Origin: Diplodia intermedia
Lineage: Eukaryota; Ascomycota; Dothideomycetes; Botryosphaeriales; Botryosphaeriaceae
Assembly (NCBI GenBank): GCA_021495925.1
Contig: JAKEKT010000002.1
Coordinates: forward strand, 310,001 to 374,000
Length of the DNA: 64,000 nucleotides
Direction of reading: 5' to 3'
The notes under the pieces: generated by a model
Seen by the model: only the letters and a program-made list of their open reading frames with translations
What the model was told of the DNA's origin: nothing
Databases searched by the model: none
Part shown: positions 1 to 12,393 of the stretch, piece by piece
Layout of the letters: each line of letters opens with the position of its first letter
Position numbering within the stretch: position 1 is the first letter of the stretch
Program-made: the position numbers and the translations under genes

Positions 1-548
1 GGCGCGAGGTCTCATCGAATTAAGCCTTCGTTAATGCTTCAGCGACTGCTCGTTTGGGGGAGCAAGCGAATATCCAGTACGTAAACTGCCCTAACTATGA
101 CCAAGCCCACGCCAAGCGGACGCCCTCGGTGACACAGGCGCAGACCGCATCGCTGACACTGCGCGCCCATTACCTCTATCCATCGACACTACTTTATCTA
201 TAAGCAACACCGCGCCCGCGCTCCACCGCCCGCCGTTCGTCACCACGCCCAGCAGAGCCGCTGCCCAGCCGCCGCAGCAGAGCGCCGCCGCAGCAGAGAG
301 CGCGCCTCAGGCAAATGACCGAACGCACCATCCACTTTCTCATCTTCCTTTCCCACGGCCCTTGAGATAAGCCCGTCGTCCCCCAGCCGCTGCCCATATC
401 GCCGTTATCAGACACGGCCTCCAGCAATCGCACCGCGGCCCCTCTCACTGGTGCGCTGCTGCCGCCGCCCTGGCGACCGACGGGCACTAACCGGCATACC
501 CGCAGGCTCCACGCCGCCCAGGGCTATCTCCGATACTGGCCGCACGAT
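1..548. other. Intergenic, upstream of the TamA-like gene
   Basis: No convincing gene is seen. The stretch is C-rich on the plus strand and most likely holds the promoter and leader of the Zn(II)2Cys6 gene that starts at 549. The reverse-strand open frame at 194-487 is an Arg/Gly-rich compositional artefact. Confidence 0.5.
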
Positions 549-2978
549 ATGACGACCGCCATAGCTCCCCAGCCCATCATGCCTCGTTCGGACCTCGTCC
601 CTCTTGCTGCCGCCCGTCCCAAATCAGCCAAGCCCATGCCGGGCAAGGAGAACCTCTTCTCCTCCCACAAGCCGAACGCCCAGCCCGGTCAGCTCACGCC
701 CGCCCAACGCTCCCGCCGCGAGAGGCCCTGCGACGCCTGCCGCCGCCGCAAGAGCCGTTGCGTCATCCACGAGGGCGCGCTGCTGTGCGTGCTGTGCGAG
801 TTCCACAAGCAGGAGTGCACCTTTGTGCAGAGCCCGCTGCCGCGCAAGAGGAAGATCAACGTCGACGGCCAGAAGGAGGAAGGCGCCAAGAAGAGGTAGG
901 CCTTGTACCGCCATGATCCTGACACTAGCCTGCCCTAGCCCTGTAGCTCACTGCTGACGCCCGTGGTCCAGATCCGTCGAGCGTGAGCAGCAGCCGCAGA
1001 GCACCGCTCCGCTCCAACAGCCCTCGCCCACCACAAAGTTCTCGCGCCGAGCACCCAACCTCGTCGACACCACCGGACAGGCCCTCCAAGAGACACTCGG
1101 GCTGCAGCGTCGCCAGCACAGCCGCTACATCGGGCCCACCACACCCTTCGACCCGGTGCTAATTGGCCTGACCCAATTCGATACGCGCAACGAGAGCACC
1201 TTCGACTTGGGCGTGCTGCGGAAGGTCCATGACAATGAACATTTCATCATGCTGCCGGACGAGAACACCCAAGACTTTGACAGCGAAACCGAGGCTCTTA
1301 ATGCCGTCGAGGCTGTGGTAGCACCACATGGCTCCCAGCTGATTGATGTTTACTTCCGCTCCGTGCACCCTAACTTCCCCATCATACAGAAAACGTTGTT
1401 TATGCAACGGCATCGCGATGCCGATCGTCAGATATCTCCGCCCCTCCTGGCGGGAATCTACATGCTGGCCCTGCAGTGGTGGTCGTACGAGCCCAGATTG
1501 GCATCGCTACCCAAGCCGGACGTCAGCAAGCTCGAGGCAATTGCTTCCCACTGGCTACCCAAAGCCATGGAGCGGCCCAAGCTCTCGACGATCCAAGCCG
1601 GCTTGCTGCTTCTGCAGAGGCCGGACTCAGACTCGTGGAGTCTAACAACCCAGCTCGTCGCCATTGCACAAGAACTCGGCCTGCACCTCGACTGCTCCAA
1701 TTGGTCAATTCCACTGTGGGAGAAGGGACTGCGTAAGCGGATTGCCTGGGCATTGTACATGCAGGATAAATGGAGCTCGTTGATCCACGGCCGGCCATCG
1801 CACATATACAATGCCGACTGGGCGGTGAAGTCGATAGCTGACGATGACTTCTTTGAGGACGGCGCTCAGACGGGCGAGGTCCTCCGAGCAGGTAGTGAGG
1901 AGGAAGCAGCGGATGAGGAGCGTGGCGCGTACGTTTTTGCGCAAATGATTACGCTCACTGCGATCATGGCCGAAGTCGTGGACACGTTCTACACTCAGAC
2001 CGCGATCCAAGACTTTCAGAATGCCGGGAAGAATTCGACGCGGCTGATCCTCGATCGGGCGAAGCCCGTGCAGATCAAACTCAAGGAATGGTTTGCAAGA
2101 CTGCCCGCGTCCACGCGGATTGACAGCCACAATTCCGGCCGTTCGTCCAACACCGGTAAGCCCACTTGCCCTTCCTTTCAATACGTCACCCCTATTGATC
2201 CAGGTCCTTTGCAGCCACCGGTGCCTTGCATCTGGCCTACTTCGCCACTGAGATCACGCTCCACCGGCGGATTGTCCAGTCGCTCGACGCGGAGACGTCA
2301 GACCCGTACCTCCTCTTCATCTGCCGGTCGGCGGCCAAGACGCGCCTGATCAGCGCCATGGACTTTGTGAACCGCTTGACGCCCGCGCACCTGCAGTCGT
2401 TCTGGTACTTCGCGTCCAAGATCAACTTCACCCTGATCGGCACGTTCGGCAGCTTGCTGTGGGCCACGGCGCCGGGCAGGGAGGAGGCCGAGTTCTACAA
2501 GACGCGCCTGCGCGAATACCGGTGGACGCTCAGCGTCAGTGCGACGCGCGCGCGCTGGCTGGAGTACGCGGTGCAGATGCTCGACGCAAGCCGCGAGATG
2601 CTGCGCGGGATGAAGGAGAAGCCCACGCTGGCCGAAACAATCGTCGCCCAGCAGCAGCATCAGCAGCAGCAGCAGCAACTGCACCAAGCCTCCCAGCCGC
2701 AGCAGCTCGTCGTCAGCGACAGCGGCGTCCCGCAGATGAAACCCGGTGGCGCCGGCGGCAGCAGCATTCTGCGCCACGGCTTTTCCGTCCAGTTCCCGCA
2801 GGGCGGCGGCAGCCATCAGCATTACGGCTCGGAGCCGTCCGTGTTGTTCGGGGCATACGATCCCAACGACGATATGGGCGATGATTACGAAGGCAGCATT
2901 GGTGAGGGCGATTACGACGAGCAGATGAGCGAGGTGAGCGACAAGGGCGGCCTGAAAACGCCCGTCAGTGCGGCATGA
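549..2978 (+). CDS. tamA: Zn(II)2Cys6 transcription factor, TamA/Dal81 type
   Basis: Three exons (549-895, 972-2155, 2215-2978) join in phase to give 764 residues. A Gal4-type binuclear zinc cluster sits at Cys61, 64, 71, 80, 83 and 90 (CDACRRRK followed by CVLCEFHKQEC) and is followed by a basic PRKRK segment. The middle region has the look of the fungal-specific transcription factor domain (LIDVYFRSVHPNFPIIQK). The C-terminal region carries a Gln/His run (about 2649-2690) and an acidic tail. The zinc-cluster flanks (ECTFVQSP, then RKRK) and the segment SRYIGPTTPFDP match what I remember of TamA of Aspergillus and, more distantly, yeast Dal81. These are nitrogen-utilisation co-activators that work with pathway-specific factors and AreA/GATA factors. 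The family is firm; the orthology is from memory. The acceptor at 2214, not the nearer AG at 2203, is needed to keep frame. Confidence 0.85.
2646..2693 (+). repeat. CAG-rich polyglutamine tract inside the TamA-like gene
   Basis: An imperfect CAG/CAT run encodes alternating Gln and His residues in the C-terminal region of the regulator. It is likely length-variable between strains and is in frame. Confidence 0.8.
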
Positions 2979-5404
2979 CAACGACAGTGCGGGCTTACCT
3001 CCGTTTGATGTTTTATCCTTCTCTCTTGGATGGTTTGTGCTCAAGGTGGGTATGTTTTCTTTCTCTGTGCTCAGTTCATCCTCGTCTTGCGTTTGTTTAG
3101 CGACGGAACTTCATGATGGATGGCTCTTTTGATAATGAGGGAACATGTTCTGGGATGGTTTGTGCTTTTCGTCCTATCTTTCTTCCTTGCTGGGGTATCT
3201 GGTTCTTGCGCATGGATCAGCCTACGGGCTGCTATCGACATTTATTGGGTCGTTTGGTCTCTTTTTCAACCGTTGTCTTTTTGTTGCTGGCCCTAGGAAG
3301 AAGGCGGAGGGAAGGTTTTTTGTTTTGGTGCTGTTCGACAGCAGAGGGAGGACCATTCACCGAGGCTAGCACCGGACTGCAACGTCCTGTTTGGCTTGCC
3401 GATAGGGTCCCAGCCCAGTGAGGTGGTAAGGAGAGAAGAGAATGACGGTGGCCGAAACACGGTCGTCGCTCCGGTCATCATCGGTGCATGAGACCGGCGA
3501 GGCAGAGTCGTTTTGAGGACTGGACGTAGTCACATAGCTGGCTGTAGCAAACGTCAGTAGCAGCTCTTTTGATAGTCATAGCAGTAGCAGTAGTCGTAGT
3601 TGAAATGGGAAAGCAGAAGGCCTGACTTCAAAACCGAGCTTGGAGGTGGGAATGTGCGGTGCTGGCTAGTGATGAGTGAGCAGCGGCCCTAAACAAATGG
3701 GATAACGAGCAAGCACGACTTAATGTTGCAAAATAGAGCAAGCACAGGACTGAAATCACGTCACCTGGCCCCTTCCAGGGCGGGATCACCCGTTTTCCCC
3801 CGGGGCCGCATCACCTCGCGCAATCCAATTGAAGGCCGGTGCTGGGCTTTTTACTTACGTCAAGCTAATCGTGGTGAGTGGTTGCTTGCGAATCACCATG
3901 AAAGAACAGTCTCTTCCCCCGTGCGGGCAAGTGTGTTATTTGACGCGACGACGCGACGACGTGACGATGATGCAAGGGCCGAAGGAAGAAGAAACGAATG
4001 ACCAGACCACGAGCGGCGGCGGCGGCGGCGGCGGCGGCCGTAGCAGCCAGCAACGACGATGACGACTGGAGGGGGGGAAAAAAGAAGAGCGCGTGATGGG
4101 ACGTGTGCGAGAGCTCTGAGAGCTGGCTTATAGACGATTCCCATCAACCGTTTGTTTCCGAAAGAGCAGTTTGGCAAAAGCCCATTGGAAGTACGGCGCG
4201 CCCGCCACGCAGCCGCGCAACAACGGGCTGGCGGAGGAGAGGCGCCGTGTCGCCGTCGTCCCAGGCCACGCGGATGTGCGCCACCAGCAATAAGGAACTC
4301 CGGGTAGTCGTCCTGTTGCCCTATCCGCGGCGTTTGGGTTAGTCATAGGCGCTGAAGCTCCTTCCCTTTCTCGCTTTGCTGCATCGGGAAGGTTTGGTGA
4401 GAAGCGACCTGCATACCACGGTCCCCTCCCTTCTGCAGCCGGTGGCTAGCGTGGAAAATGGTAGGGCCTCATAGTGGGGGATGATGTGATAGGTCGAACC
4501 ACACTAACGTCTGCTCCTGTCTTGGGCAGTCGACGGGCCTCTAACAGACGGGCAAACCAGATCCTTCTAGCCAGTAAGGGAGTGTACTTGCCTGCTGACT
4601 GTGATCAGAGCGAGGAATCAGTGTGGGTGTGGCCAACAGGAAAGTGAAACACAAGTCAAATCGCGTGGTGACCTTGCCCTGGCAACGGCGAGCTTCCCTT
4701 TCCGACTTACCAGATCCACACTACCTGTCAGTCCTGTTGCTGCCAGAAGGGCAGGTAGATACAAGAGGGGTTGAAGGAAACGCGAAGGAAACTCAACCGA
4801 TTGGAAGGGAAATTGCTGACAAAGTACCACTCTGTGCTGGGAACCAGTTTGGATCCGAGAGAGCTGCAAGACGTGAGTGGTAGGTCTATCGGGTGAGATC
4901 GTGAGTGAAGGGCAGAAGGCGGAGCAAGGGAGGGTTTGAGGGATAGGCCATCAGGGTGCTCTAGGGATATGTGCGTAAGCTCCTCAGCCTCGATCGTGCC
5001 ATGCCACTTAGGGCTTCGGGGAAGGCTTGACCACTCAGAATATAGCCCGGACCAGGTCGATACTCAGTAAATATTGATTCTTTGTCTCTCCTACTCTCTC
5101 AACATCTCGCTGTATCTTGGCATGCAACTTACATATCTACAACCTAGACGCAACCACTTTTCCCTCACACCTTCACCTCCACACATCCGCATCGACCCCT
5201 TGCCAGAGAAAAAAAGAGGGAAAAGGAAGACCGCAAGACTCAGCACTCAACGCCGTTCAAATGACGCAAAGACGGAAAACGCCTGGAGGACAACAGATAC
5301 AGGAACACACACAACAAACAAGTAACAACAAAATTTCTGGAAAGTCCCTTTTCTACACTTCTCCTCTCTAGCCTTGGAACGACAACAACCATTCACCAAG
5401 CCGC
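2979..5404. other. Long convergent intergenic region, no gene recognised
   Basis: 2.4 kb lies between two genes that converge. The first few hundred bases are T-rich and look like 3' UTR; a 14-nt word (GGATGGTTTGTGCT) occurs twice about 124 nt apart near 3028 and 3152. A GC-rich triplet run lies at 4013-4038. Open frames here are short and show no recognisable domain. Part of 5060-5400 is pyrimidine/A-rich and may be the 3' UTR of the Erv46 gene. Confidence 0.5.
4013..4038. repeat. (GCG)n trinucleotide microsatellite
   Basis: About 8.7 uninterrupted copies of a GGC/GCG triplet lie in non-coding sequence. They are preceded at 3941-3971 by an imperfect GACGAC run and followed at about 4067-4077 by a G-tract and an A-tract. 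Confidence 0.9.
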
Positions 5405-7032
5405 TTAACCCTGGTGCAGCTTCTTCAGCTTCGCCGAGCCCTCGTAGAGCGCACGGTCGACGGCAGCGGCGACGGTGAGAGTACCACCGATGACGGCGCA
5501 CACGCCGACGAGGAAGCCGGAGAAAGACTTGGCGCGAGATTCGCGGTTGATGACCTTCATGGGAGAGATATCCTGTACAAGCAAAAGTTAGCTGCTATTC
5601 CTTCAACCTGCTTCTGCATATTGTAACCTACGTAGGAGAAGAAAACGCCTGGGATACCACCACGAGCGTGCAGGCGCTCCTTGTGGCCTTCCTTCTCGTC
5701 GTTGCCACCGGCCAGGCTGCGCTTGTGGCTGGTGACGCTGTACTGGTGGGTCTCAATGCTGCCCGCATCGGTGCCCATGCCGTAGGAGCCGAGCGGGATG
5801 CCGTCGGCGTCGGGCATGAGACCGGACAGCGCGGACGTGCCCTTGTTCTCCCAGCCGAGGGGCAGGTAGGCGGTGCTGACGACCTTGACGAAGTACATGT
5901 AGTTGAAGGCCTTCTCATCGGTGTGCTGCGCAGTGTCGTCCAGCGGGTTGATGTGGTGGTTAGTCCACAGGCTGCTGGCGCTGAGACCGGAGGCCTCGAG
6001 CTTCGCGATGACGTCGTCGGGGAGTTGAGGGCCGAAGCGCAGGTTGTGGATCCGGTGCGAGAAAGAGTGCGAGGCTTCGTCCTTGAAGTAATTCTCCAGG
6101 TCATGGACGTGCATGTTGCCGTTGCTGAAGGACTTGCCGGGCGCGAAGTGGAAGTTGCCAATGACCTTGTTCACGCGAATTCCACCCTCAATGCGGCAGC
6201 CCTCGCGCCTTTGAGCATCGAGCTTCTCTCCGTAGTGCTCACGCTCACACTGCTCAACGCCGTCGCCGCGAGTGAACGACCAGGAAATACCGGCGTAGGC
6301 GTCACGGACCTCGTCGCAAGTGTTGCAGCAGCCGGACTTCTTGGCCGTAGTAGGGGCAGGGGCACCGTAACAGTCTCCGCAGTACTCGGGGTCCATGTGC
6401 GAAGCTTCGTCGGCGTGCCTGTTGTTCCTCATGTCAGCCAAGCCCTTGACAGCTCCACAGCATGTGCAGTACTCACAGATCCAGCGTATTCACCGCAATG
6501 GGGCGGCTTCCCTCGGTCTCAGCCGTCAAGCGGACCTTGTTGACACCGTGCATAACACCCGTCTGAATCTCGCCCGACACGTCCATCACGTCGAGCGTGA
6601 GCAACTCGCACGGTACCCGGGGGAAAGAGATATTCATATGAATCTCCATCTTCTCACCTGGGCCAAGCAATCAAGTTAGCGAGACATATCCTGCAAGGGC
6701 CTACTGCGCACCTCTTTCCCCAAGCCTCGCTCCCCCCGGTTTCCAATTCCTCACACCGTCCACATCATCCAATCCTCCGGTTTAGCCTTTCCCGGAAACC
6801 TGTAGGGCCCAGGAGAAAAGGGAATGGAATAGCACCCACCTCGACTCTTATCCACAATCAGCTCCGGCTTGACCTCGACCCGCCGGTAATCTGCCCACTC
6901 GCCCCACACCAGCCACAGGATCATGAGTATGCTCGTGATGGTGACGATGCCGCCGGTGCTAGTGCGCACGCGCGCATCCTCGACTGTTTTGGTGAAGGCG
7001 TCCAGCCGCATGAAGCGCGATTTTGGCGGCAT
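5405..7032 (-). CDS. erv46: COPII vesicle cargo receptor Erv46 (ERGIC3 family)
   Basis: Four exons on the minus strand (7032-6840, 6657-6477, 6418-5632, 5572-5405) give 442 residues with all phases consistent. The protein starts MPPKSRFMRLDAFTKTVEDA. A first membrane segment lies at about residues 27-49 (VTITSILMILWLVW). A large luminal domain follows with the family's Cys-rich patches (EYCGDCYGA and GCCNTCDEVRDAY) and HADEASHMDP. A second membrane segment near the end (GFLVGVCAVIGGTLTVAAA) precedes a short cytosolic tail ending KKLHQG. Erv46 forms a complex with Erv41, cycles between ER and Golgi, and retrieves escaped ER proteins; that is family knowledge. The architecture and length fit the family well. 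Confidence 0.93.
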
Positions 7033-8039
7033 GGTTACGGTTTCGGGGGTGCCCGGGGTGCTTCCGCTAGGCTAATGAAATGGTGCGATTCGGATGAGAG
7101 GGCTCTGTATGGCGGCGTCTCTCGACTATCTGCAAAAGAAGGCACAGGAGTGCGATGTTGGTATGGTGAGTGAGGCTGGAGGTGCTGCGGCGACGGAGGT
7201 AAGGACGGGGGTGTTCGGCGGTGGTTCGCGTGGTCGGTCGCAGGTGTGCGAAGGGTGGGGAGGGGATGAAAGGAAGGCGATCGGTCGGTCGTCTAGCGCC
7301 GCGTCGGTGGGTGGGTGGGAGTGAAGATGGTGGTGGTGGTTCTCGGCGGAGAGTATGCGCGGGATCCCCGGCCCTTGCCTTGCGCGTGCACGCTGCCAGG
7401 AACAGGAAGTGACGAAGAGAACGAAGAAAGTGCGCGCAAAAGCAGCACCAGGCAATGCACGAGGAGGAGCTCTGGCGAGAGGGAGAGCAGGACTGGGGCG
7501 CGGCAATTGGGCGGATGCTGGTTCGCGGCGATAAATTGTAAAGGCCACCTGGAGCTTGCGTACGAGGCCGGGGACGAGCTGCTGCAATCAGCCGCAACCG
7601 ACCGACTCGCACGCGTGTCCCGCCAAAGGATGCCCACCTGGACCCTTCTCCCGCCCGCGCCCCGGCGCTAGGCCCGTCCTGGCCTCCCGCCTTGTGTTTG
7701 ATCTCCGCCTCGACGGCGCGTTTCATCGCTCCTGCGACTCGCGGCCTGGCTGCTGTTTTCGCCAGCAACTACTGTGTCACGATCAAGCGTCTCCTTTGAC
7801 GACAAACAATGATTCATATCCTCTCTCCGACTACCGTGGTATCTCATGTGCTCCAGCCCCGTTTTGGTCTCCCAACGCAACTACTCAAGGTTCTATCCCA
7901 ATGCACTACGCATCGTGCCCAAGAAACGCCGCACCATAGCCTTTATCCGCCTAAAGGGTCTAGCGATTTCCAGAAATAACCAGTCGTGTAGACATGAAAA
8001 GTGCAAAAGCAAACGGAATATTAAACGTTAAGGTCCACC
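7033..8039. other. Intergenic between two minus-strand genes
   Basis: About 1 kb containing the promoter and leader of the Erv46 gene (near 7033-7600) and the 3' flank of the sulfate permease gene. Reverse-strand frames at 7067-7768 are Ser/Arg/Pro-rich without domain features and are probably the C-rich 5' leader of the Erv46 transcript. No RNA gene is recognised. Confidence 0.5.
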
Positions 8040-10708
8040 TCAAGCATCCTTGGTGTGGGAAATGTCGCTCCCCTCGGTACCGCCGTAGTTCTTCTGCCCG
8101 TATATTCTCCGGCGCTCAACGTTCTGCACTGCCGAGATCAGCGCGCTGGTGAGGTCGATGTGGAAGAGCGGCCTGTTGACGCCGTGCACCAGCACCTGCT
8201 TCGACTTCTCCGCGTAGTTCACGCGGCTGGCCGTCTTGTTGATGCTGTCGCGCACACCGTCCTCCGACGCGCTGCTGCGCTCCCCGTGGATCTCGTTCTC
8301 CTCGTCGACTTGGCGCGTCGACCGGTAATCGGCATCCTCTTCCACCGCCGCCGCGTTAGCTGCGCTGTCGGCACCACCAAGCTCCGCCACCGAGAAAATG
8401 GGCTTCCAGCGAGCGTAAGATTCGCCCGTCTGGAGGTCTGGCGTAGGGTAACCGAATCCGGCTGCTGCGAGCGCACGCTTGGTCCACCGGTTGTTGATGC
8501 ACGCAAAGTGCCATTCCACTGTCTCGGGCGATGCGTAACGGTCGAGCTGGTTGCGCACGTCGATCAAGTGCTGCACCGACGTGATGTCGACGTTGTTGAC
8601 CGATGAAAAGTCCAGGATGATGGCCTTCAACGTGGGCTTGTGATCGTCAACCTCAGCCGCCTTACCACGGCGTGGGCCCGGGTCGTTCCAAGGACGGTCA
8701 CCCAGCTTGCCGTACGCGTGCGGGTTGGTGCGCCGAGTCTGCTGGAAGACAGTAGCAACCATGTAGTCGAGGTAGTGGTTGGCATTGGGATAGTTGTATC
8801 CCTCGGAAAACCGGTAGATGAAGATACCAGGCGCCGGCGTTTGAAGGCCCACGTCAGGATTAGTGCCGTCGTGGTGATCGATGGGCAAGAAAACCTCCCT
8901 TGTTGAATCCTCATTGTTGTTGTTGTTGCTGGTCCTCGGCTTCAAAGCGTCATCGATACTCTTCGACTTCGGCTCGTCGCCCAGCAGGTGCTCGCCCTCG
9001 ACAGAGCGGACCTTGACCCTACCGAGGAAACGACCGCGCGCCTTGAACAGGCGGAAGAGGAGAAGGGCTGCCGACACGCAGATCGTCGTGTAAATGCCGT
9101 TCTCAATTGTGCTGAAGACTGTCACAAGAACGCCGGCGAAGAAAATGGGGACCTCAAGCGGGGAAATCCTCCAGAAGCGGTACACCGTGTTCGGTGGGGT
9201 GATGAGGTCCAGAACGGCGTGGATGATGACACCAGACAGGGTGGCGTTAGGGATGTAGAAGAAGACTGCGGGCAAGGCGTAAATGGCGAGAAGAACGACG
9301 ATGGCCGTGATGACACCAGCGAAAGGAGTCCTAACGCCAGCCTTCGACTTGATGGCAGTTCTCGAGAAAGATCCGGTGGCGGGGTATCCGCCAAGGAATG
9401 GTCCCAGAAGGTTGCTGACACCGATCGCAACCATCTCCTGAGACGGATCAATCGTGTAGTTGTTCACGCGACCGAACGACTTCGAGATAGATATGTGCTC
9501 AATGAGCAGGACAATGACGGATGCAGGCAAGTCGGTAACAAACGAGGAGATGATTTCGCTGTTGACAACTGGGACAGCGGCATGCTGGAAACCTGCTCTT
9601 TGTAAGCATCTAGGGTCAGATGATTTGGAGTGGGCTTCTTACCTCTGGGAACACTGCCAAGGATTTTGAACTTGCGTTCATTCGTTCCACGGTGGTGGCG
9701 GTTAACAAGGAAACTGATCAGGGTGTACAGGAGGATGACGAAGACCGTGCGAAGAGTAGACAGGAAGAACAGAATCTTGGCCTTTCCTGGGTACCTCTTG
9801 GCTGCGTAGGTACATCCGCTTCTGATTATATACAGCATGGCAAGGGCTGTGAGACCCATGGCGGCGTCCAGCTGAGTATCCGGAAGGCCCTTCAGAGTGT
9901 TGATGATGACCTTGTACGTAGAATCGCGAGTCGAGAATCCGGAGATACCCATCATCCCGGGGACCTGGCCAGCTGCGATGTTGATGGCAGAGCCAGTCAT
10001 GAAAGCGGAGATGGCCGTGAGAGAGATGAAGTCCACAAGCCATCCGAGGCGGACGAGGCCCAGGAAACATACGATTGCACCGCAGATGACGCCGAGGGCG
10101 GACGCGACCTGATGGCCCTCGTATTGTGGGTATTTCTCGACAGCCCTGAGGACGACGTTTCCAGTGACGGTGGACATGACAGCGACAGGCTTGAAACCGT
10201 TAGTCCATCTCTTTCATCTACTTTTGAGCCTTGGAACTTACCCCGATGGTGATATCTTTGGAAGTAGCGAAGAACCAGTAGATCAAGACACCCATGAAAG
10301 AGGAGTAGAGACCATACTCAACCGGCAGTTGGGCCAGCTTGGCGTAGGCCATGCCCTGAGGAATGACGACAGCGCCAACGGTAATACCTAGAGGGGTCAG
10401 CCAGTGCGCATGAGAGGGATAGTGAGGTGCTCACCAGCAACCAGGTCGCCGTAAAGCCATTGCAGGTTGTAGTTTCCGATCCAGTGCAGGAAGGGGAAGA
10501 GACTCCGGACATATCTCCAGAGATCGCCGCCCGAGGGGGTGATTTCTCTGAACCACTCGCCAACAGTGGGCTCGTCTTCAACGTAGGTGTCAGCACTAGA
10601 GACGGAGAACACAGACTCGCCGCGAGTGAGGCTGTCTCCGTGTTCCCGCTCGTCGAGCTTGATGCCCAGGACCTTGGCCAGGCCGGTGGTGACCTTGGAC
10701 GACGCCAT
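8040..10708 (-). CDS. Sulfate permease, SulP/SLC26 family with STAS domain
   Basis: Four exons (10708-10435, 10387-10242, 10189-9643, 9592-8040) give 839 residues. The start is the ATG at 10708, because the frame upstream of it has only a TTG. The N-terminus is cytosolic and acidic. It is followed by the SulP membrane core, including the signature-like stretch VGAVVIPQGMAYAKLA in exon 2 and further hydrophobic helices (AIVVLLAIYALPAVFFYIP). The C-terminal third is a STAS domain (AIILDFSSVNNVDITSVQHL) with a low-complexity insert rich in Asn. Length matches fungal high-affinity sulfate permeases of the Neurospora CYS-14/CYS-13 or yeast Sul1/2 type, which take up sulfate at the plasma membrane and are usually induced under sulfur limitation by a CYS-3/MetR bZIP factor. 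I did not find a convincing site for such a factor. Which paralogue this is cannot be told. Confidence 0.93.
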
Positions 10709-12393
10709 GGTTGGCTTGGAAGCTTGGGCCTGAGACAAGAGTTCTGGGAAGGAGGGATAAGACCGGGCTGATGGATGGTCGCGGGCCCAGGATCAAGGAT
10801 GGGGCTGCAGAGTCAAACGTGGCCCTGATGAGCACGAGCAGAGGGGCCGGCGGCTCGGGTGGGCAGTTTATAGTGACTCTGAGCTCTGCAGCACGCGTCT
10901 GGCCAGCGGCAAAATGAATTGCTTTTCTAGGCCAGCCTACAGAAAAACTCGTCAAAGCACGGCCTGACTGACTTGCAATCCCAGAGGAGCGGGTGCTAAG
11001 ACGCCGCCAGTCGGTTGATGGCTTGGAGCGTGGGCGCTGGGGGCGCGGAGGGTGCTAGCAAGGCCAATCTAGACAAAAGCAGAGGCGAGTCCGATGCCTG
11101 GGGCGGGGGAGTGTGTCAACGAGCTGAGGATTGCGTGATGCTGGGCGGGCAGCCACAGTACGAGACGGACCCTGCGATAGGTAGGAGGAGGGCGGGCGTC
11201 AGGGTGACCCGATCAGGCGGACGCGGTGCAGGGAGGACGGGAGAGCGTCGACAGGACAGCGAGGGGACGAGTAGAAGGGCGAGCACCCGCACAAGTAGGC
11301 ATCACGACATCGGCGTTAAGTTAAAGTTGGAAATTAGTCTGGCGGAGGCCCCGGGCAGGTCGGAGCAATGCGTGGGAACAGAGGGCGTTGCCCCCGGGGC
11401 CACGATCTGTGCATGGGCGAGAGCGCGGGCTCTGACGTGTGGTCGCCTTAGGGAGCAGGGCGGCGGAGACGGTGGTGGACGAATTGGGGGAGCAGTGGCC
11501 AATGGCGAGCCGCGTGTCTTGCGTGCTCACGGATGCCGATGTCGTTTTACGCCGCCTGCGAAAGTGCGGGCCCTAGCGCCGCACGGCGCCGGCAAATTCA
11601 AATAGCGTGCAGGCTGACGTCTGCCGCCCACAGGTGGCTGCTGCTCCGATCTGGCCGCGGTGCATCTGCCGCTGCCCGCTGCCCGCCGCCGCCGCCGCCC
11701 GCCGCCCGCCGTCCACCCATGGGCTGCTCCGCCCGCGTTTGTCTTGGCGCGCTGCCCGCGGAGCTGGACCGTTGCAACGCGGCCATGACAATGACGTCGC
11801 CCGGCGGCGTCGTGGCTCGCTAGCCGGCTGTTACGCGCGGCGGGGCCCAGTTCGCCAAGGCCGGCGGGGATCGCTCCATCGACAGGAGACCTACCCAAAG
11901 CACCCGCCGTTCTGTGGAGCTGTCAAATTGGGGACCCAAGCCAGCGACGCGGCAGCAGGGTTGGCGGGCGCAAAGGACACCACGCGCGTCGGCGAGCGTC
12001 GCAGACAGAAGAGGAGGGTTGCGCGCGCATAGTCGGGCCCCCCGTCCGCCACACGACGTGGAGCGGCGCAGGCCTGCGTGTCAATGGCGCCGTCACGTTG
12101 TTTGCAAACGCCTTCTGATCACCGTCCTCGCGGTGCGCACGATAGCCATCGCCTGCTCCCGCCGTCGTGTTTCGGGCGATCCCCAAGCTCCTGTTCCTGC
12201 TGCCGCTGCCGAAACAAACGGCCGCCAAGCCCAGCCTGCGCTGCGACGCTCAGACAACGGCGCCAGCCATCGCAATTTGCAACAACAGAGGCCGCGACAG
12301 ACGACGACGACGGCCTTACGACGCCCATTCGCTGCCTCTCCCCCTCTGCCCGCCGCCCTGCCTCTTCGCGCCCCAGCGGCCCATTCTGCGGCC
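10709..12393. other. Divergent intergenic region (SulP and Bub2 promoters)
   Basis: 1.7 kb between divergently transcribed genes, very GC-rich from 11 kb on. Several long open frames (for example 11015-11605 plus, 11527-11898 minus, 11607-12032 plus) are Arg/Ala/Gly/Pro-rich and overlap on both strands, as expected from composition alone. No RNA gene or repeat family is recognised. Confidence 0.5.

Noticed and set aside
5668..6543. 291-codon plus-strand frame over erv46
   Set aside because: Antisense shadow of the conserved Erv46 exon 3.
7067..7768. 233-codon minus-strand frame upstream of erv46
   Set aside because: Pro/Ser/Arg-rich, no domain; more likely the pyrimidine-rich 5' leader of the Erv46 transcript.
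11015..11605. 196-codon plus-strand frame between SulP and Bub2
   Set aside because: Gly/Arg/Ala-rich with no domain or splice support, and it overlaps frames on the other strand; typical of GC-rich promoter DNA.
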